A DNA stretch of 64,000 nt from assembly GCA_026129545.1 (NCBI GenBank), contig JAHCHX010000004.1:62001-126000 (forward strand), written 5' to 3'. This DNA comes from Saprospiraceae bacterium (GTDB lineage Bacteria; Bacteroidota; Bacteroidia; Chitinophagales; Saprospiraceae). Positions 1 to 8,927 of the stretch are shown piece after piece. Each line of letters opens with the position of its first letter. The first letter of the stretch is position 1. The notes under the pieces are model-generated. The model searched no databases and was not told the origin of the DNA. It saw nothing but the letters and a program-made list of their open reading frames with translations. Position numbers and translations under genes: made by a program.

Positions 1-673
1 GCCCCATCATCAGCACGATGGAGAGAGTCAGTGCCTTCATCTGATTGGGTGTCTGGAAGATGTTGGTGAGCACATGAAGCGGGTTGCCTTTGGGTTGGGC
101 ATTGTTCAGATGCTTGTTGACTGGCGACACAAACGTGGCAATCAGGATGGCGACCAACACACCTACCCCTCCAATGGCGGCAAAGGGAATATGCCAACTA
201 AATTTGGCTGCCAGCCACAAACCTGTCGGGACACCCGCCACCGATGCAAGCGAAAACGCCGTCATCAATATGCCCATGGCGCGTGCGCGGCGCTCATACT
301 CAAATGTATCGGCCACGATGGCCAACACCTGAGCGCCAATCATGCCACCAAACAAACCTGCCAGCACTCGAGCCGCCACGAGCAACTCATAGTTGGGGGC
401 CAAAGCACATGAAAAAGTGCCGATGACAAACCCTATATAGGCAAACAGCAGCACCTTTTTGCGGTCGAATCTATCCACGAAAAAAGCTGAGATAAAGCTC
501 GAAATCCCTGCCGTAATTGCATAAGCCGAAACGGCTAACCCAAATTGTTGGGGGGTGATTTTCAGGAGGTTCATGAGTTGCGGACCCAAGGGCATCATAA
601 TCATGAAGTCCATGATATGGGTAAAATTGACCGCAGCGAGGATAAATAGCAGTAGGCGTTCTTTTGAATTCAT
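1..673 (-). CDS. MFS transporter, N-terminal part (runs off window)
   Basis: The minus strand is open from an ATG at 673 to the window edge and encodes about 224 residues. The protein begins MNSKERLLLFILAAVNFTH and continues as alternating hydrophobic segments, about six, of the major facilitator superfamily (drug:H+ antiporter-like, AraJ/YdhP type). The loop between segments 2 and 3 carries a DRFDRKKVL stretch, a form of MFS motif A. It should be an inner-membrane efflux or uptake permease; the substrate cannot be read from the sequence. The C-terminal half lies outside the window. No clear Shine-Dalgarno precedes the ATG, as is usual in Bacteroidota. Confidence 0.85.
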   Translation of the reverse strand, partial: MNSKERLLLFILAAVNFTHIMDFMIMMPLGPQLMNLLKITPQQFGLAVSAYAITAGISSFISAFFVDRFDRKKVLLFAYIGFVIGTFSCALAPNYELLVAARVLAGLFGGMIGAQVLAIVADTFEYERRARAMGILMTAFSLASVAGVPTGLWLAAKFSWHIPFAAIGGVGVLVAILIATFVSPVNKHLNNAQPKGNPLHVLTNIFQTPNQMKALTLSIVLMMG

Positions 674-744
674 AGCGCGGGGAGAAACAGCTGGTAGGTG
701 CAAAGAGTTCGCAGGCAAAATGTTAAAGAGCGTGTGAAGTGAAC

Positions 745-867
745 CACACTACCGGACGTTATTTTTGTGCTACAAAGACACAAAGGCACAAAATGCGGTA
801 AATCAATGGGCATTTTGCTTTGCGTCTTTGTGACTTCGTGGCAAATTTGAAAGTGTCCAGTAGTGTG
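745..867. repeat. MITE-like element, copy 1
   Basis: A 123-bp non-coding element bounded by inverted ends CACACTACCGGAC and GTCCAGTAGTGTG. A second copy lies in inverted orientation at 41291-41412, with nearly the same interior (AAGACACAAAGGCACAAAATGCGG versus its reverse complement). It has no coding capacity and lies between the MFS gene and the protease gene. The short length, terminal inverted repeats and dispersed copies fit a MITE mobilised in trans by an unseen transposase. Confidence 0.75.
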
Positions 868-896
868 GAAGTGAACAAGTTATCCTTCACACCTTC

Positions 897-2906
897 TTAT
901 ACCTCCTGAATGTTGCTTCCAATCACCCATCGTTTGTCGCCAATGCGATGCCAGCCGTTGCTGCTGGTCTCGTGAATGGTGACGAGCGCGCCCTGTTTCA
1001 GCTCGGCCACCTTGGGGTTGTTGGTGCCGGGGCCTGAGCGTACGTTGAGAAAAGACGAGGTCACCTTGCCGCGACGGGTCGTGACGGGTGCATTGTTCCC
1101 AGCGATTACCTGAATAAAGTCAGCACTTGCAAAGCGCCCCTGCCCGATACGCCAAAAACCAGAGACTTTCTCGAACAAACTCACGATGTCGCCCTGATTC
1201 AATTCGGCTACTTTGGGGTGAGAGGTGCCAGGGCCAGAACGCACATTCAAAAATTTGGAAATGACCTTGCCGCGTTGTGTAGCGGTGGAGGAGGGAGGCT
1301 GGGAGGCAGGGGTAGGGGGCACGTTGGCTTGGCCACCGACGGCCATTTTCACGGCTTTGAGTGCGTTGATGCGGCCATAGCCGAGATAGGGAGAATGGCC
1401 ATTTGCATTGTAGCCGCTGCCGATTTTGTCAGTGCTTTGGCGCAGGATGTCCCTGATTTGGCTCAGGGTCAGGTTGGGGTTGGCGCTCAGCATAAGCGCA
1501 CAGATGCCAGCCACCAGCGGCGTGGCGCTGGAGGTGCCGCCGAAGCCGCTGGTAAAAGTGTGCATCATGCGTCCCCTGTCGTCCACCTCTATGGTGGCGG
1601 TGGTGATGCCCACGCCGTCGTTTCCGTTGGTAGGGGCACACAGGAAGGCATTTGGACCGTAGAAAGAATAATCGGAGCGTTCGTCGAGGCTATTGGAAGC
1701 GGTGACGCAAATACCTTCTGGGTGCGCGGCAAAATCGCTGATTTGGCGAGGCACGTTGTTGGAGGCAGGGTTGGCGTTGCCAGCTGCGAAAAACATGGGC
1801 ACCCCTTTGCCGCCGCGCCCTTCGCGGGCGATTTTGTTCAGGTAGTTGGAAACATAGGTAGAAAGCGGCACAGGTTTGGGAAAGCCGAGGCTGCAAGAAA
1901 TGATGTCGGCACCATTGAGCAGCGCGTGTTCAAAGGCATTTTTGATAGCTTCGTCGCTGAGAATGTCGAGTTTGATGGGGATGATGCGGGCGTTGGGTGC
2001 TGCGCCCAGTATGCCTTGCGCATCCAGCGCGCCGGCGGCGACGGCAGCGCAAGAGGTGCCATGACTGAACACGCCCCAACTCCCGTCGGCTGCCTGATAC
2101 CAAGGGGAAGCATCGGCGCTTCGATTGGCGGCGTTGAATGGGTTACGGACTTTGGTGCCATCGCCGCGCAGTTGCGGATGGTCGGTGGCAAAACCCGTAT
2201 CAATCACCGCAATCCTGATATTGCTGGAGCCTAAGCTGCCTATGAAAGCCCATGCCTCTTTCACTTTGGCATCGGCACCGCGCTTGAAGTGGGATGCGCC
2301 AAAAATGGCGTTTGGTATGTCAACAATCGGGATGGCACCGCCAGTATTCTCCAGATGCCATTGGGTAGCGAAGAAGCGGCCTGTGGGCGGTGCGAAATTG
2401 TTCGTGACGGGTTTGGTCACAAATTCAGGCTCCGCCACCGCCACGATTTTCTTTTTCTGCATGAGCATCACGCACTTGATGGGGTTGGGGGACTTTTCCG
2501 TGACGCTCACGCGATATGCTTCCGGGCTGACGATTTCAATCACATTCAGGCCGAGCTCATCCATCAGGTCGCGTTGCTTGTCAAAATCGGTGCCGGGTTT
2601 GAATTCGAGGTAAATGTTTCCCGTGGGGATGAAGGGCACCTCTTCGTCGCCGTCCACGTTCCAGACGTGGGTGCCGATGGACACGTCGGGTTGGGCGCGG
2701 AGGTCTTCCAGTTTTTGGTCGAGATTGCGCTTGGCCTGAAACACCTCAAACCCCTCAAAATCATCAGGCGGTGCCGCTGTCACGCCGCGTTTGGCCGCTT
2801 TCTTTTTCACGCCGTACTGTACAGCGCCTTTGGTCTTGCTTTTGGTCAGGCTGATTTGAACACCACCGTAATTGAAGGTGGCTTTATCTGTTTTTTTCGA
2901 TGCCAT
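897..2906 (-). CDS. S8 (subtilisin-like) serine protease with two C-terminal SH3b domains
   Basis: 669 residues from the ATG at 2906. An upstream in-frame ATG at 2954 would add a 16-residue extension that does not look like a signal peptide. The catalytic triad of a subtilase is visible: Asp in AVIDTGFATDHP, His in FSHGTSCAAV and Ser in GGTSSATPLVAG. About 180 residues precede the catalytic domain. Two bacterial SH3 domains follow, each starting with a FLNVRSGPGT motif, which usually bind peptidoglycan or peptide ligands. No signal peptide, lipobox or T9SS sorting tail is seen, so the location is unclear; it may be cytoplasmic or exported non-classically. The gene stands alone on its strand. 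Confidence 0.88.
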   Translation of the reverse strand: MASKKTDKATFNYGGVQISLTKSKTKGAVQYGVKKKAAKRGVTAAPPDDFEGFEVFQAKRNLDQKLEDLRAQPDVSIGTHVWNVDGDEEVPFIPTGNIYLEFKPGTDFDKQRDLMDELGLNVIEIVSPEAYRVSVTEKSPNPIKCVMLMQKKKIVAVAEPEFVTKPVTNNFAPPTGRFFATQWHLENTGGAIPIVDIPNAIFGASHFKRGADAKVKEAWAFIGSLGSSNIRIAVIDTGFATDHPQLRGDGTKVRNPFNAANRSADASPWYQAADGSWGVFSHGTSCAAVAAGALDAQGILGAAPNARIIPIKLDILSDEAIKNAFEHALLNGADIISCSLGFPKPVPLSTYVSNYLNKIAREGRGGKGVPMFFAAGNANPASNNVPRQISDFAAHPEGICVTASNSLDERSDYSFYGPNAFLCAPTNGNDGVGITTATIEVDDRGRMMHTFTSGFGGTSSATPLVAGICALMLSANPNLTLSQIRDILRQSTDKIGSGYNANGHSPYLGYGRINALKAVKMAVGGQANVPPTPASQPPSSTATQRGKVISKFLNVRSGPGTSHPKVAELNQGDIVSLFEKVSGFWRIGQGRFASADFIQVIAGNNAPVTTRRGKVTSSFLNVRSGPGTNNPKVAELKQGALVTIHETSSNGWHRIGDKRWVIGSNIQEV

Positions 2907-3003
2907 CGGAACACAGGGTTTTAAAGTTGAAAAAATACTTTGGAAACATGGCAAATGTAGGACTTTGAGAGGCGTTGCGGGGTTGCTATATTTTAGAAAA
3001 ACC

Positions 3004-3175
3004 GTAAAAACTTAGGCAGCCCCAAGCGCATAAGACTCGGTTGGCAGGCTTTTAGGTTTTTGACAGGATTTACAAGATTTACAGGATTTTTGGCGGCGAA
3101 GCCACTTTATTGAACCTATAAATTTTGTAAATCCTGTCAAAAATTGAATGTCTGCTGTCCTGCCTAAGTGTTTAC
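3004..3175. repeat. MITE-like element with nested hairpin
   Basis: The intergenic region 2907-3309 has no gene. It contains outer inverted ends (GTAAAAACTTAGGCAG at 3004-3019 and CTGCCTAAGTGTTTAC near 3159-3174) enclosing a long hairpin with 24-base arms at 3057-3080 and 3120-3143 (TTTTTGACAGGATTTACAAG and its complement, one mismatch). Related ACTTAGG ends occur around 12198-12272 and 41496-41515, so this is a dispersed family rather than only a terminator. Confidence 0.6.
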
Positions 3176-3309
3176 GAAAAACCTAAAAAGCGTGTTGCCG
3201 AGTATTTGACGAGTTGATATATTTAAAAATTTTGAAAACGCAATAATTTATTATTTCATACGCTGTAAAAGGCAGTTTTCGCCAATTTTTTATCAACCTA
3301 ACAATCCAT

Positions 3310-5352
3310 ATGCAAAAAATCCTCCTTGCTCTTGCTTTTTTGTTGGCACCCCTTGTCTCGCCAGCCCAAGCCACCATCTCGTCTGTTTATTTTGAATTGG
3401 GCAAACACGAACTCAGCGCCACTGCTCGGCAAACGCTCGACGCACTGGCGCTGCAACTGCTCGTCGCTCCCGACTACATGATAAAAATAGAGGCATGGAC
3501 TGACGACCGCGGTTCCGAATCGTACAACCAGCGCCTCGCCACACAGCGTGCCGAGGCCGTGCAGCAATACCTCGCCGACAGGGGCCTGCTGCCCGGCAAA
3601 GCCACCGTGCGCAGTTGGGGCAAGCAGAATCCTGCCTACGACAACTCCACCGAAGAAGCCCGCCAGCTCAATCGCCGAGTGGACGTGACTTTTTCCCCGG
3701 TTTTCTTTTCCGACTATCGGGCGCTGCAAACTCGACTGTCGGCACCAGCCGAGCAGTTGCTGCGCATCCTTCCCGACCGCGAGCAACAAATCACGGCAGC
3801 AAAAGGCACCATCATAAAGATACCGCCGCAGGCTTTTGTATTTGAGGATGGTACTGCTCCCACTGGGCCTGTGGAACTCATGGTGCGCGAGGCATTTTCG
3901 CCTTCCGATTTTGTTCTGCAAAATCTTACCACCTTGAGCGATGGCCGCATCCTTCAAACAGGTGGGATGGTCTACATCGGCGCACAGGCCGATGGCAAGC
4001 CCCTCCGGCTGGCGGAAGGTGCGTCGCTTACGGTGGCGCTTCCAACGCGACGTGCGGACCCCAACATGGAGCTGTTCTACGGCGAGACCAACCCCGATAA
4101 CAGCATCAACTGGTTGCCTACACGTCAATCCTTTCGGCAAACGATGAAAAAGCCTCGCACGGAAATCGAGATTGACCCCGCGACAAGCGCCCGCATCGTG
4201 GCGCTGCAAGTGCCCGAATACCCCGAGCCTTTGGTGCCGAAATTCTCTGGCGACCTGCCGCCCATGCCGCGCAAGCCCGTCGCCCCCATCGCGCCCAAAC
4301 CACCCCAAAAACCAACTTGGGAAAACGCACAGCGGAAATATGGCTACGGCTATGGCCCCGTGATGAACAGGATGACTAAAAAACGGCTCAAAAAGGCACA
4401 GAAATACTATCAAACTGCTTTGGCAAATTACGAGCGCGACTCGCTTAGCTTCATCAGGCTTCAGCAACGCTACTTGAACAACTTGGATAAACATCAAGCC
4501 GCGCTTGTTGCATATGAGACAGCTGAACAGAAATGGAAGAACGAGGTCGTTGACCGCATCAGCGCAATCATCCAGTTCGACCGCGAGTACTACCTGCACG
4601 AGTACTCGAAAAACTTGCAAACAACCATCCGGTATGTGGGCAAACACATACAGCGGTATGAGCATTACAGCGACTTGGAAAATGCGGTGGAAAATATCCT
4701 CGAACGAATGATGCGCTACAGAAACACGGATGGTTTGGCAACGGCCAATGCGAACAGGTCTGTCACAAAGGCGCTTTATCGCCAGCATATCGGCTCGAAA
4801 ATCATGGATAGCCCCGGCTATTTCAGTCTTACTGAACTGGCTCGAAGGAAATGTGGCCCCGACACCTTGCATCGTGTCACTCACAGAATGCGCATGAATT
4901 GTGGCCTTGTGGCTATTTCCGATAGCCTGCGAGCAAACATTCGGGAAAAGGAATTGCTCGAAGCAGCTACGACACAAGATGCCGCCGTCGCGCTCAATGC
5001 ATACGTCGCCGATGTGACCCGTTTAGGCTGGATTAACTGCGACAAATTCTTGGACGACCCGGCCGAAAGGGTACAGCTAGTAGTGAACGAGCCGGAGGAT
5101 GCCATGATTTATGCGGTGTGCCGCGACATCAGCAGCATTCTGCCGCTCAACCGATACAAGGACGGCTCATATTCCGTGTCGGGATTGCCCAAAGGGAGAA
5201 AGGTGTCGGTCGTCTCTATCAAATTGAAGGAGGGAGTGCCATTTTTTGCGATGCGCGATGCGCGGGCTGGCGACGCTGACGCATTGAACATGGAATACAA
5301 GAGCATGACGCTACGCGACTTGAAAGAAGAGCTGAAAAAGCTGAACATTTGA
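3310..5352 (+). CDS. Secreted OmpA-family protein
   Basis: 680 residues. It begins with a signal peptide (MQKILLALAFLLAPLVSPAQA). Residues about 25-130 form an OmpA C-terminal-like peptidoglycan-binding domain: VYFELGKHEL at the start, IKIEAWTDDRGSESYNQRLA in the middle and LNRRVDVTF at the end. This domain is N-terminal here, followed by about 550 residues of poorly conserved sequence with a Pro-rich stretch near residue 325 and a Lys-rich helical region near 350-440. It probably sits in the periplasm anchored to the cell wall. The role of the C-terminal part is unknown. A hairpin follows the stop codon. Confidence 0.8.
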   Translation: MQKILLALAFLLAPLVSPAQATISSVYFELGKHELSATARQTLDALALQLLVAPDYMIKIEAWTDDRGSESYNQRLATQRAEAVQQYLADRGLLPGKATVRSWGKQNPAYDNSTEEARQLNRRVDVTFSPVFFSDYRALQTRLSAPAEQLLRILPDREQQITAAKGTIIKIPPQAFVFEDGTAPTGPVELMVREAFSPSDFVLQNLTTLSDGRILQTGGMVYIGAQADGKPLRLAEGASLTVALPTRRADPNMELFYGETNPDNSINWLPTRQSFRQTMKKPRTEIEIDPATSARIVALQVPEYPEPLVPKFSGDLPPMPRKPVAPIAPKPPQKPTWENAQRKYGYGYGPVMNRMTKKRLKKAQKYYQTALANYERDSLSFIRLQQRYLNNLDKHQAALVAYETAEQKWKNEVVDRISAIIQFDREYYLHEYSKNLQTTIRYVGKHIQRYEHYSDLENAVENILERMMRYRNTDGLATANANRSVTKALYRQHIGSKIMDSPGYFSLTELARRKCGPDTLHRVTHRMRMNCGLVAISDSLRANIREKELLEAATTQDAAVALNAYVADVTRLGWINCDKFLDDPAERVQLVVNEPEDAMIYAVCRDISSILPLNRYKDGSYSVSGLPKGRKVSVVSIKLKEGVPFFAMRDARAGDADALNMEYKSMTLRDLKEELKKLNI

Positions 5353-5381
5353 AAAAGCGCCAGAAACCCGCATCGCTTCAC

Positions 5382-5421
5382 GACGAAAGGGCCGCGGCAT
5401 TCATGCCACGACCCTTTCGTC
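5382..5421. terminator. Hairpin between convergent genes
   Basis: Ten-base arms GACGAAAGGG (5382-5391) and CCCTTTCGTC (5412-5421) face each other between the OmpA-like gene and the convergent DUF4295 gene. There is no strong T-run, so it may terminate in either direction or be a simple structural barrier. Confidence 0.5.
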
Positions 5422-5450
5422 CTTCATTCTCAAGCCCTTTCAACAGGCAA

Positions 5451-5630
5451 TTATTTCACGTCGGCAAAGAATTCTTTCACTTTGTCTTTGTGAACAATCA
5501 TTTGTTTGTAAGTGTATTTGCCTGTCACCGGGTCTTTCACGGCTTTCACCACTTTCACGTGGTCTTTGCCGGAGCCTGCGTTGGCAGCACGCTGAGCAAC
5601 ACGGGCGTTCTTTGAAACTTTCTTTGCCAT
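5451..5630 (-). CDS. DUF4295 family small protein
   Basis: A 59-residue Lys-rich protein, MAKKVSKNARVAQRAANAG at the start and VKEFFADVK at the end. The size, composition and position directly after rpmG match the DUF4295 family, which in Bacteroidota follows rpmB-rpmG and is thought to be ribosome-associated. It starts only 2 nt after the rpmG stop codon, so it is almost certainly in the same transcript. Function is not established for the family. Confidence 0.85.
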   Translation of the reverse strand: MAKKVSKNARVAQRAANAGSGKDHVKVVKAVKDPVTGKYTYKQMIVHKDKVKEFFADVK

Positions 5631-5632
5631 GA

Positions 5633-5821
5633 TTACTTAATTTCGCGGTGAACGGTGTATTTGCGCATGATAGGGTTGTATTTTTTCAACTCCATGCGGT
5701 CGGGCGTGTTTTTGCGGTTCTTCTGCGTGATATAGCGCGAAGTGCCCGGCAAGCCGCTGTTTTTATGCTCGGTACATTCGAGGATGACCTGAATGCGATT
5801 GCCTTTGCTTTTCTTTGCCAT
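5633..5821 (-). CDS. rpmG: 50S ribosomal protein L33
   Basis: 62 residues (MAKKSKGNRIQVILECTEHK) with the L33 signature around residues 20-45 (SRYITQKNRKNTPDRMELKKY). It is a component of the large ribosomal subunit near the E site. The zinc-coordinating cysteine pairs of C+ L33 are absent (only one Cys), so this is the zinc-independent form. It lies between rpmB and the DUF4295 gene on the minus strand. Confidence 0.96.
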   Translation of the reverse strand: MAKKSKGNRIQVILECTEHKNSGLPGTSRYITQKNRKNTPDRMELKKYNPIMRKYTVHREIK

Positions 5822-5883
5822 GATTTTTTTATTTCAACAATGAGCGATGAACGAACGAATAACGAAGTGTGTGCGGCAGGCAA

Positions 5884-6135
5884 TCAAAGATTGCCATGAT
5901 AGATAATCTCGCCTTTTTTCTCCAGCTTCTTGATGTACTGGTACAAGCCTAATTTGGAGATGGTGCGGATGGCCGAGGCGCTCACTTTCAGCGTGACCCA
6001 TTCACCTGTTTCAGGCATGTAGAATTTTTTGGTTTGAAGGTTAGGATAGAAGCGGCGCTTCGTTTTTCGGTTGGAGTGGGAGACGTAGTTGCCGCTCATC
6101 GGCCTCTTGCCCGTCAAATCACAAACTTTAGACAT
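5884..6135 (-). CDS. rpmB: 50S ribosomal protein L28
   Basis: 83 residues: MSKVCDLTGKRPMSGNYVSH is the typical L28 start, followed by NRKTKRRFYPNLQTKKF and a C-terminal SASAIRTISKLGL motif. It is a large-subunit protein. It is the first gene of the rpmB-rpmG-DUF4295 cluster, 62 nt upstream of rpmG. tRNA-Arg lies just upstream on the same strand. Confidence 0.96.
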   Translation of the reverse strand: MSKVCDLTGKRPMSGNYVSHSNRKTKRRFYPNLQTKKFYMPETGEWVTLKVSASAIRTISKLGLYQYIKKLEKKGEIIYHGNL

Positions 6136-6221
6136 TGAACTTGAATTTGAGTGTTCTAATTGATGGTTTCAAAAAATGAGGATGTATCGGCATTTTGATA
6201 CACCCTCAAACACTTCAACTG

Positions 6222-6297
6222 TGGTGACTCCGAGAGGACTCGAACCTCTAACCTTCTGATCCGTAGTCAGATGCTCTATCCATTAAGCTACGGAGCC
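6222..6297 (-). tRNA. tRNA-Arg (anticodon ACG)
   Basis: Reading the minus strand from 6297 gives acceptor GGCTCCG pairing with CGGAGTC (one G-T wobble), a D-arm with AGCTTAATGGATAGAGC, an anticodon stem-loop CTGACTACGGATCAG with anticodon ACG, a T-arm with AGGTTCGAGTCCT, and an encoded CCA end at 6222-6224. ACG (deaminated to ICG) reads CGU/CGC/CGA arginine codons. It is 76 nt including CCA. Confidence 0.96.
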
Positions 6298-6350
6298 ATT
6301 TTTCGGGGTGCAAAGATAGCGCAGGGCTGCCCGAAAAACCAAGTAGGTTT

Positions 6351-8018
6351 TTAAAATTTTGGAAATTTCCTGGATACGACAAAATCGTTGCGCCCAATGC
6401 TCATCACATATACCCCTGCTGGAAGGTCTTTTGCGTCGTATTCGACGTAGTTGACCCCAAACTGTTGTGGCGTCAATTCCTGCTCATGGAGCAGTTGGCC
6501 GAGCATATTGAACACGCGAAAACGATATTTCTCAAAAATGGGTGTCTGATAATAGATTTTGAAAAAATCGCGGCCATAGGTCTCCACCTCCAAGATGCTG
6601 AGCGGCCCAATCACCCCGTCGCAAAGGTCACGAACGGCGCTGGTCGCATTGCCTATGTGCAAATAGCCGCCAGTCTTGGTCACGTCTTTGAGCGATGTCT
6701 CGGGTTGCACATTGTCGAGGATGAGGTCGCGCATCCGTCGGGCGCAGGCTACGGGGTCGGTGAGCGCGTCGGAGGTGAGTTTGTCGCAGGGCATGCTGTA
6801 GAGCAGGGCTAAGGCCCCCGTCACATGTGGGGCGGCGGCTGAGGTGCCGCCAAAGGTGCTATACGTCGGGGTGTTGTTGGGGGCTTGCACGACCGTCGTG
6901 TAGGAATCGTTGCCCGGAGCGCCCAAGTCAATCGAAATAGCGCCATATCCGGTACTGGGTACTCTGGTGCCGAGTTTGTTGGTGTTGTTCACTGCAATCA
7001 AAAACTCGCTGGGGCAGGTGGTGGGCATATCGCCTTCCACGTCCACGTTGGTATTGGTGTTGGTGGTGGCGCCGATGCTGATGATGCCAACTTTGCCCAA
7101 CGAGTCATACACGGCGCACCAAAGCGGGTGGTTGACGGCCTTAGCCTTGTCGAGGCCAAATGAGGCGTTGGTCGTGACGACGAAAGCGCCTTGTGCCCCG
7201 TTGGTCTGATTGTAAAGCCGGCGGGCGGCTCCGGTGTAGTAATAGGCAGCTATGATTTCGGACTCGAACTCAACGTTGAAAAGGCCCATGAGTTTGACAT
7301 TCCAGTTGACCCCCGTGACTCCGATGCCGTTATTGCCCCGCGCACCGACGATGCCACAGACCGAAGTGCCGTGGCTACTGTTGGTGGTGCCTGCGTTGTC
7401 GTTGCTCGTGCGAGGGTTCCAGCCGCCATGGTCGTCCACATACCCATTGTTGTCGTCGTCCACATTGTTGTTGGGGATTTCAGCGTGATTCAGCCAGCGA
7501 TTGGGCACGAGGTCGGGATGGGTGAAAAAGATGCCCTTTTCCAACACCGCCGCCACGATGGTGTCGCCATTCAGGGTGACACCGCCAGTGGCCGATTCCC
7601 AAGCATCGGGCGCGCCTATGAGCCTCATGCCGTCTTGCCGCCACCATTCGGTATCGTTGGGTTCCAAGCCGCGGTCAACGGTGCGGTGGTTGAATTGAGC
7701 TGCTTGCACATTGGGCAGGCGACGAGCCGTTTGGAGCATGGCTTCCGCATTTACTTGGTTTTCATCAAACTGAAAAAGGTAAATATGCCATTCAGGGGCA
7801 ATGTTGGCCTCCATTTCCACAGTGCCACGTCCTGTTTCGTTGAGCAAAAGGAGAGTGCGTTGCACATCGGCGCTGGGCGAGAGCTGCACGAGCAACTCAC
7901 CGAGGCGGCGTTCATGCCCGTCAAGGGTGAGCCTGGTGCTTTTTCCCGCATCGGCTTGCCCGAAGGTGAGCGCCGTGTGGGTGAATAAAAAAAGCAAGAC
8001 GATGACAATGTGTTTCAT
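6351..8018 (-). CDS. Secreted S8 family peptidase with T9SS sorting domain; catalytic Asp replaced by Glu
   Basis: 555 residues with an N-terminal signal peptide (MKHIVIVLLFLFTHTALTFGQ). The subtilase domain spans about 110-430: His in NSSHGTSVCGIVG and Ser in FGGTSAAAPHVTGAL are intact. The segment that should read V-I-D-T-G is AAVLEKGIFFTHPDL, so the catalytic aspartate position holds Glu. Calcium-type loops (NNNVDDDNNGYVDD) are kept. The last about 80 residues (FRVFNMLGQLLHEQ, LPAGVYVMSI, VVSRKF) are a type A T9SS sorting domain, so the product is exported through the type IX system and attached or released at the surface. It may be a weak protease or a pseudo-enzyme. Confidence 0.88.
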   Translation of the reverse strand: MKHIVIVLLFLFTHTALTFGQADAGKSTRLTLDGHERRLGELLVQLSPSADVQRTLLLLNETGRGTVEMEANIAPEWHIYLFQFDENQVNAEAMLQTARRLPNVQAAQFNHRTVDRGLEPNDTEWWRQDGMRLIGAPDAWESATGGVTLNGDTIVAAVLEKGIFFTHPDLVPNRWLNHAEIPNNNVDDDNNGYVDDHGGWNPRTSNDNAGTTNSSHGTSVCGIVGARGNNGIGVTGVNWNVKLMGLFNVEFESEIIAAYYYTGAARRLYNQTNGAQGAFVVTTNASFGLDKAKAVNHPLWCAVYDSLGKVGIISIGATTNTNTNVDVEGDMPTTCPSEFLIAVNNTNKLGTRVPSTGYGAISIDLGAPGNDSYTTVVQAPNNTPTYSTFGGTSAAAPHVTGALALLYSMPCDKLTSDALTDPVACARRMRDLILDNVQPETSLKDVTKTGGYLHIGNATSAVRDLCDGVIGPLSILEVETYGRDFFKIYYQTPIFEKYRFRVFNMLGQLLHEQELTPQQFGVNYVEYDAKDLPAGVYVMSIGRNDFVVSRKFPKF

Positions 8019-8118
8019 GTTTTAAATTTGTCTGAGCTGGCGGAAAATGAATAGTGCGGTCAAAGAAAAGAGAAATTCGGGAAAAGGTTGGGTTTTGACT
8101 GGCTCGAATTTGTTTGTT

Positions 8119-8910
8119 TCAAGCCAAGTCCAATGTTTCTCGTAGTTTTTGGAAATAAGCCGCCGAATGTAGCAGCCTGCTTCCATACCAAGAAAACATC
8201 TCTCCGTCAACAAGTTGGATTCGCGCATTGGGGCAAACTTCCCGCAACGGCTCAAAGTGTTTTTCGGCAAATGGGTAAGGCTCGGACGAGAGCAATATGA
8301 CTTTGGGTTTGGCTTCGGCGAGTTCTTCCAACGTGATTTCGGGGTAACGACTTTTGTGCGAAAAAACGTTGTGAAAGCCCGCAACGCGCAGCATTCCGTC
8401 AATGAAAGTGTCGCCGCCCGCTACCATGTAGGGTTTTCGCCAGATGAAATAGGCGGCGGGGCAGCGGGTGGAAGGTGGAGGGCAGAGGGCAAACTCTGTT
8501 TTTATTTTTCCAATCAATTTCTGAGCCTCGACGGCTTTCCCGACCACTTGACCCACCTTCGCCATCATGTCGCAGGCCTGTTCGAGTGTTCGCACATCGC
8601 TGAGCCAAACGGGGTAGTGCGCGGCGAGTTCTTCTATCTGAGTGCGCTCGTTTTCCTCCTTGTTGCCTATGATGAGGTCGGGCTTCAGGTTTTTTATTTT
8701 TTCAACATTCAACGTTTTTGTTCCTCCAATACGGGTCTTTGTCCCAAACCATTTGCTCGGATGGACGCAAAACTTCGTGATGCCAACGACTTCATTCTCA
8801 AGGCCTAAATCCGCCAACAACTCTGTCTGCGAAGGCACGAGCGACACTATGCGGCGCGGCGGCCAAGCAGGAATTTCGAGTTCTCGATTGAGTTGGTCGG
8901 TGAAAGTCAT
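8119..8910 (-). CDS. ABC-type helical-backbone metal/cobalamin-binding protein
   Basis: 263 residues from the ATG at 8910. The upstream in-frame extension to 8985 is translated from a low-complexity GGGGTCATTA array and is unlikely to be protein. The protein has the BtuF/TroA-like fold: RIVSLVPSQTELLADLG near the N-terminus, NLKPDLIIGNKEEN, a central linking helix around 110-145, and a second lobe with VILLSSEPYPF. The family delivers vitamin B12 or iron-siderophore to an ABC importer. This one lacks a signal peptide or lipobox and has no adjacent permease, so it belongs to the cobalamin-binding-like group whose export is unclear. Confidence 0.8.
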   Translation of the reverse strand: MTFTDQLNRELEIPAWPPRRIVSLVPSQTELLADLGLENEVVGITKFCVHPSKWFGTKTRIGGTKTLNVEKIKNLKPDLIIGNKEENERTQIEELAAHYPVWLSDVRTLEQACDMMAKVGQVVGKAVEAQKLIGKIKTEFALCPPPSTRCPAAYFIWRKPYMVAGGDTFIDGMLRVAGFHNVFSHKSRYPEITLEELAEAKPKVILLSSEPYPFAEKHFEPLREVCPNARIQLVDGEMFSWYGSRLLHSAAYFQKLRETLDLA

Positions 8911-8927
8911 TTCGGTATTAAAAGTCA

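Noticed and set aside
3298..4977. 559-residue minus-strand ORF
   Set aside because: It is antisense to the OmpA-like gene, with no recognisable domain, and is explained by codon composition.
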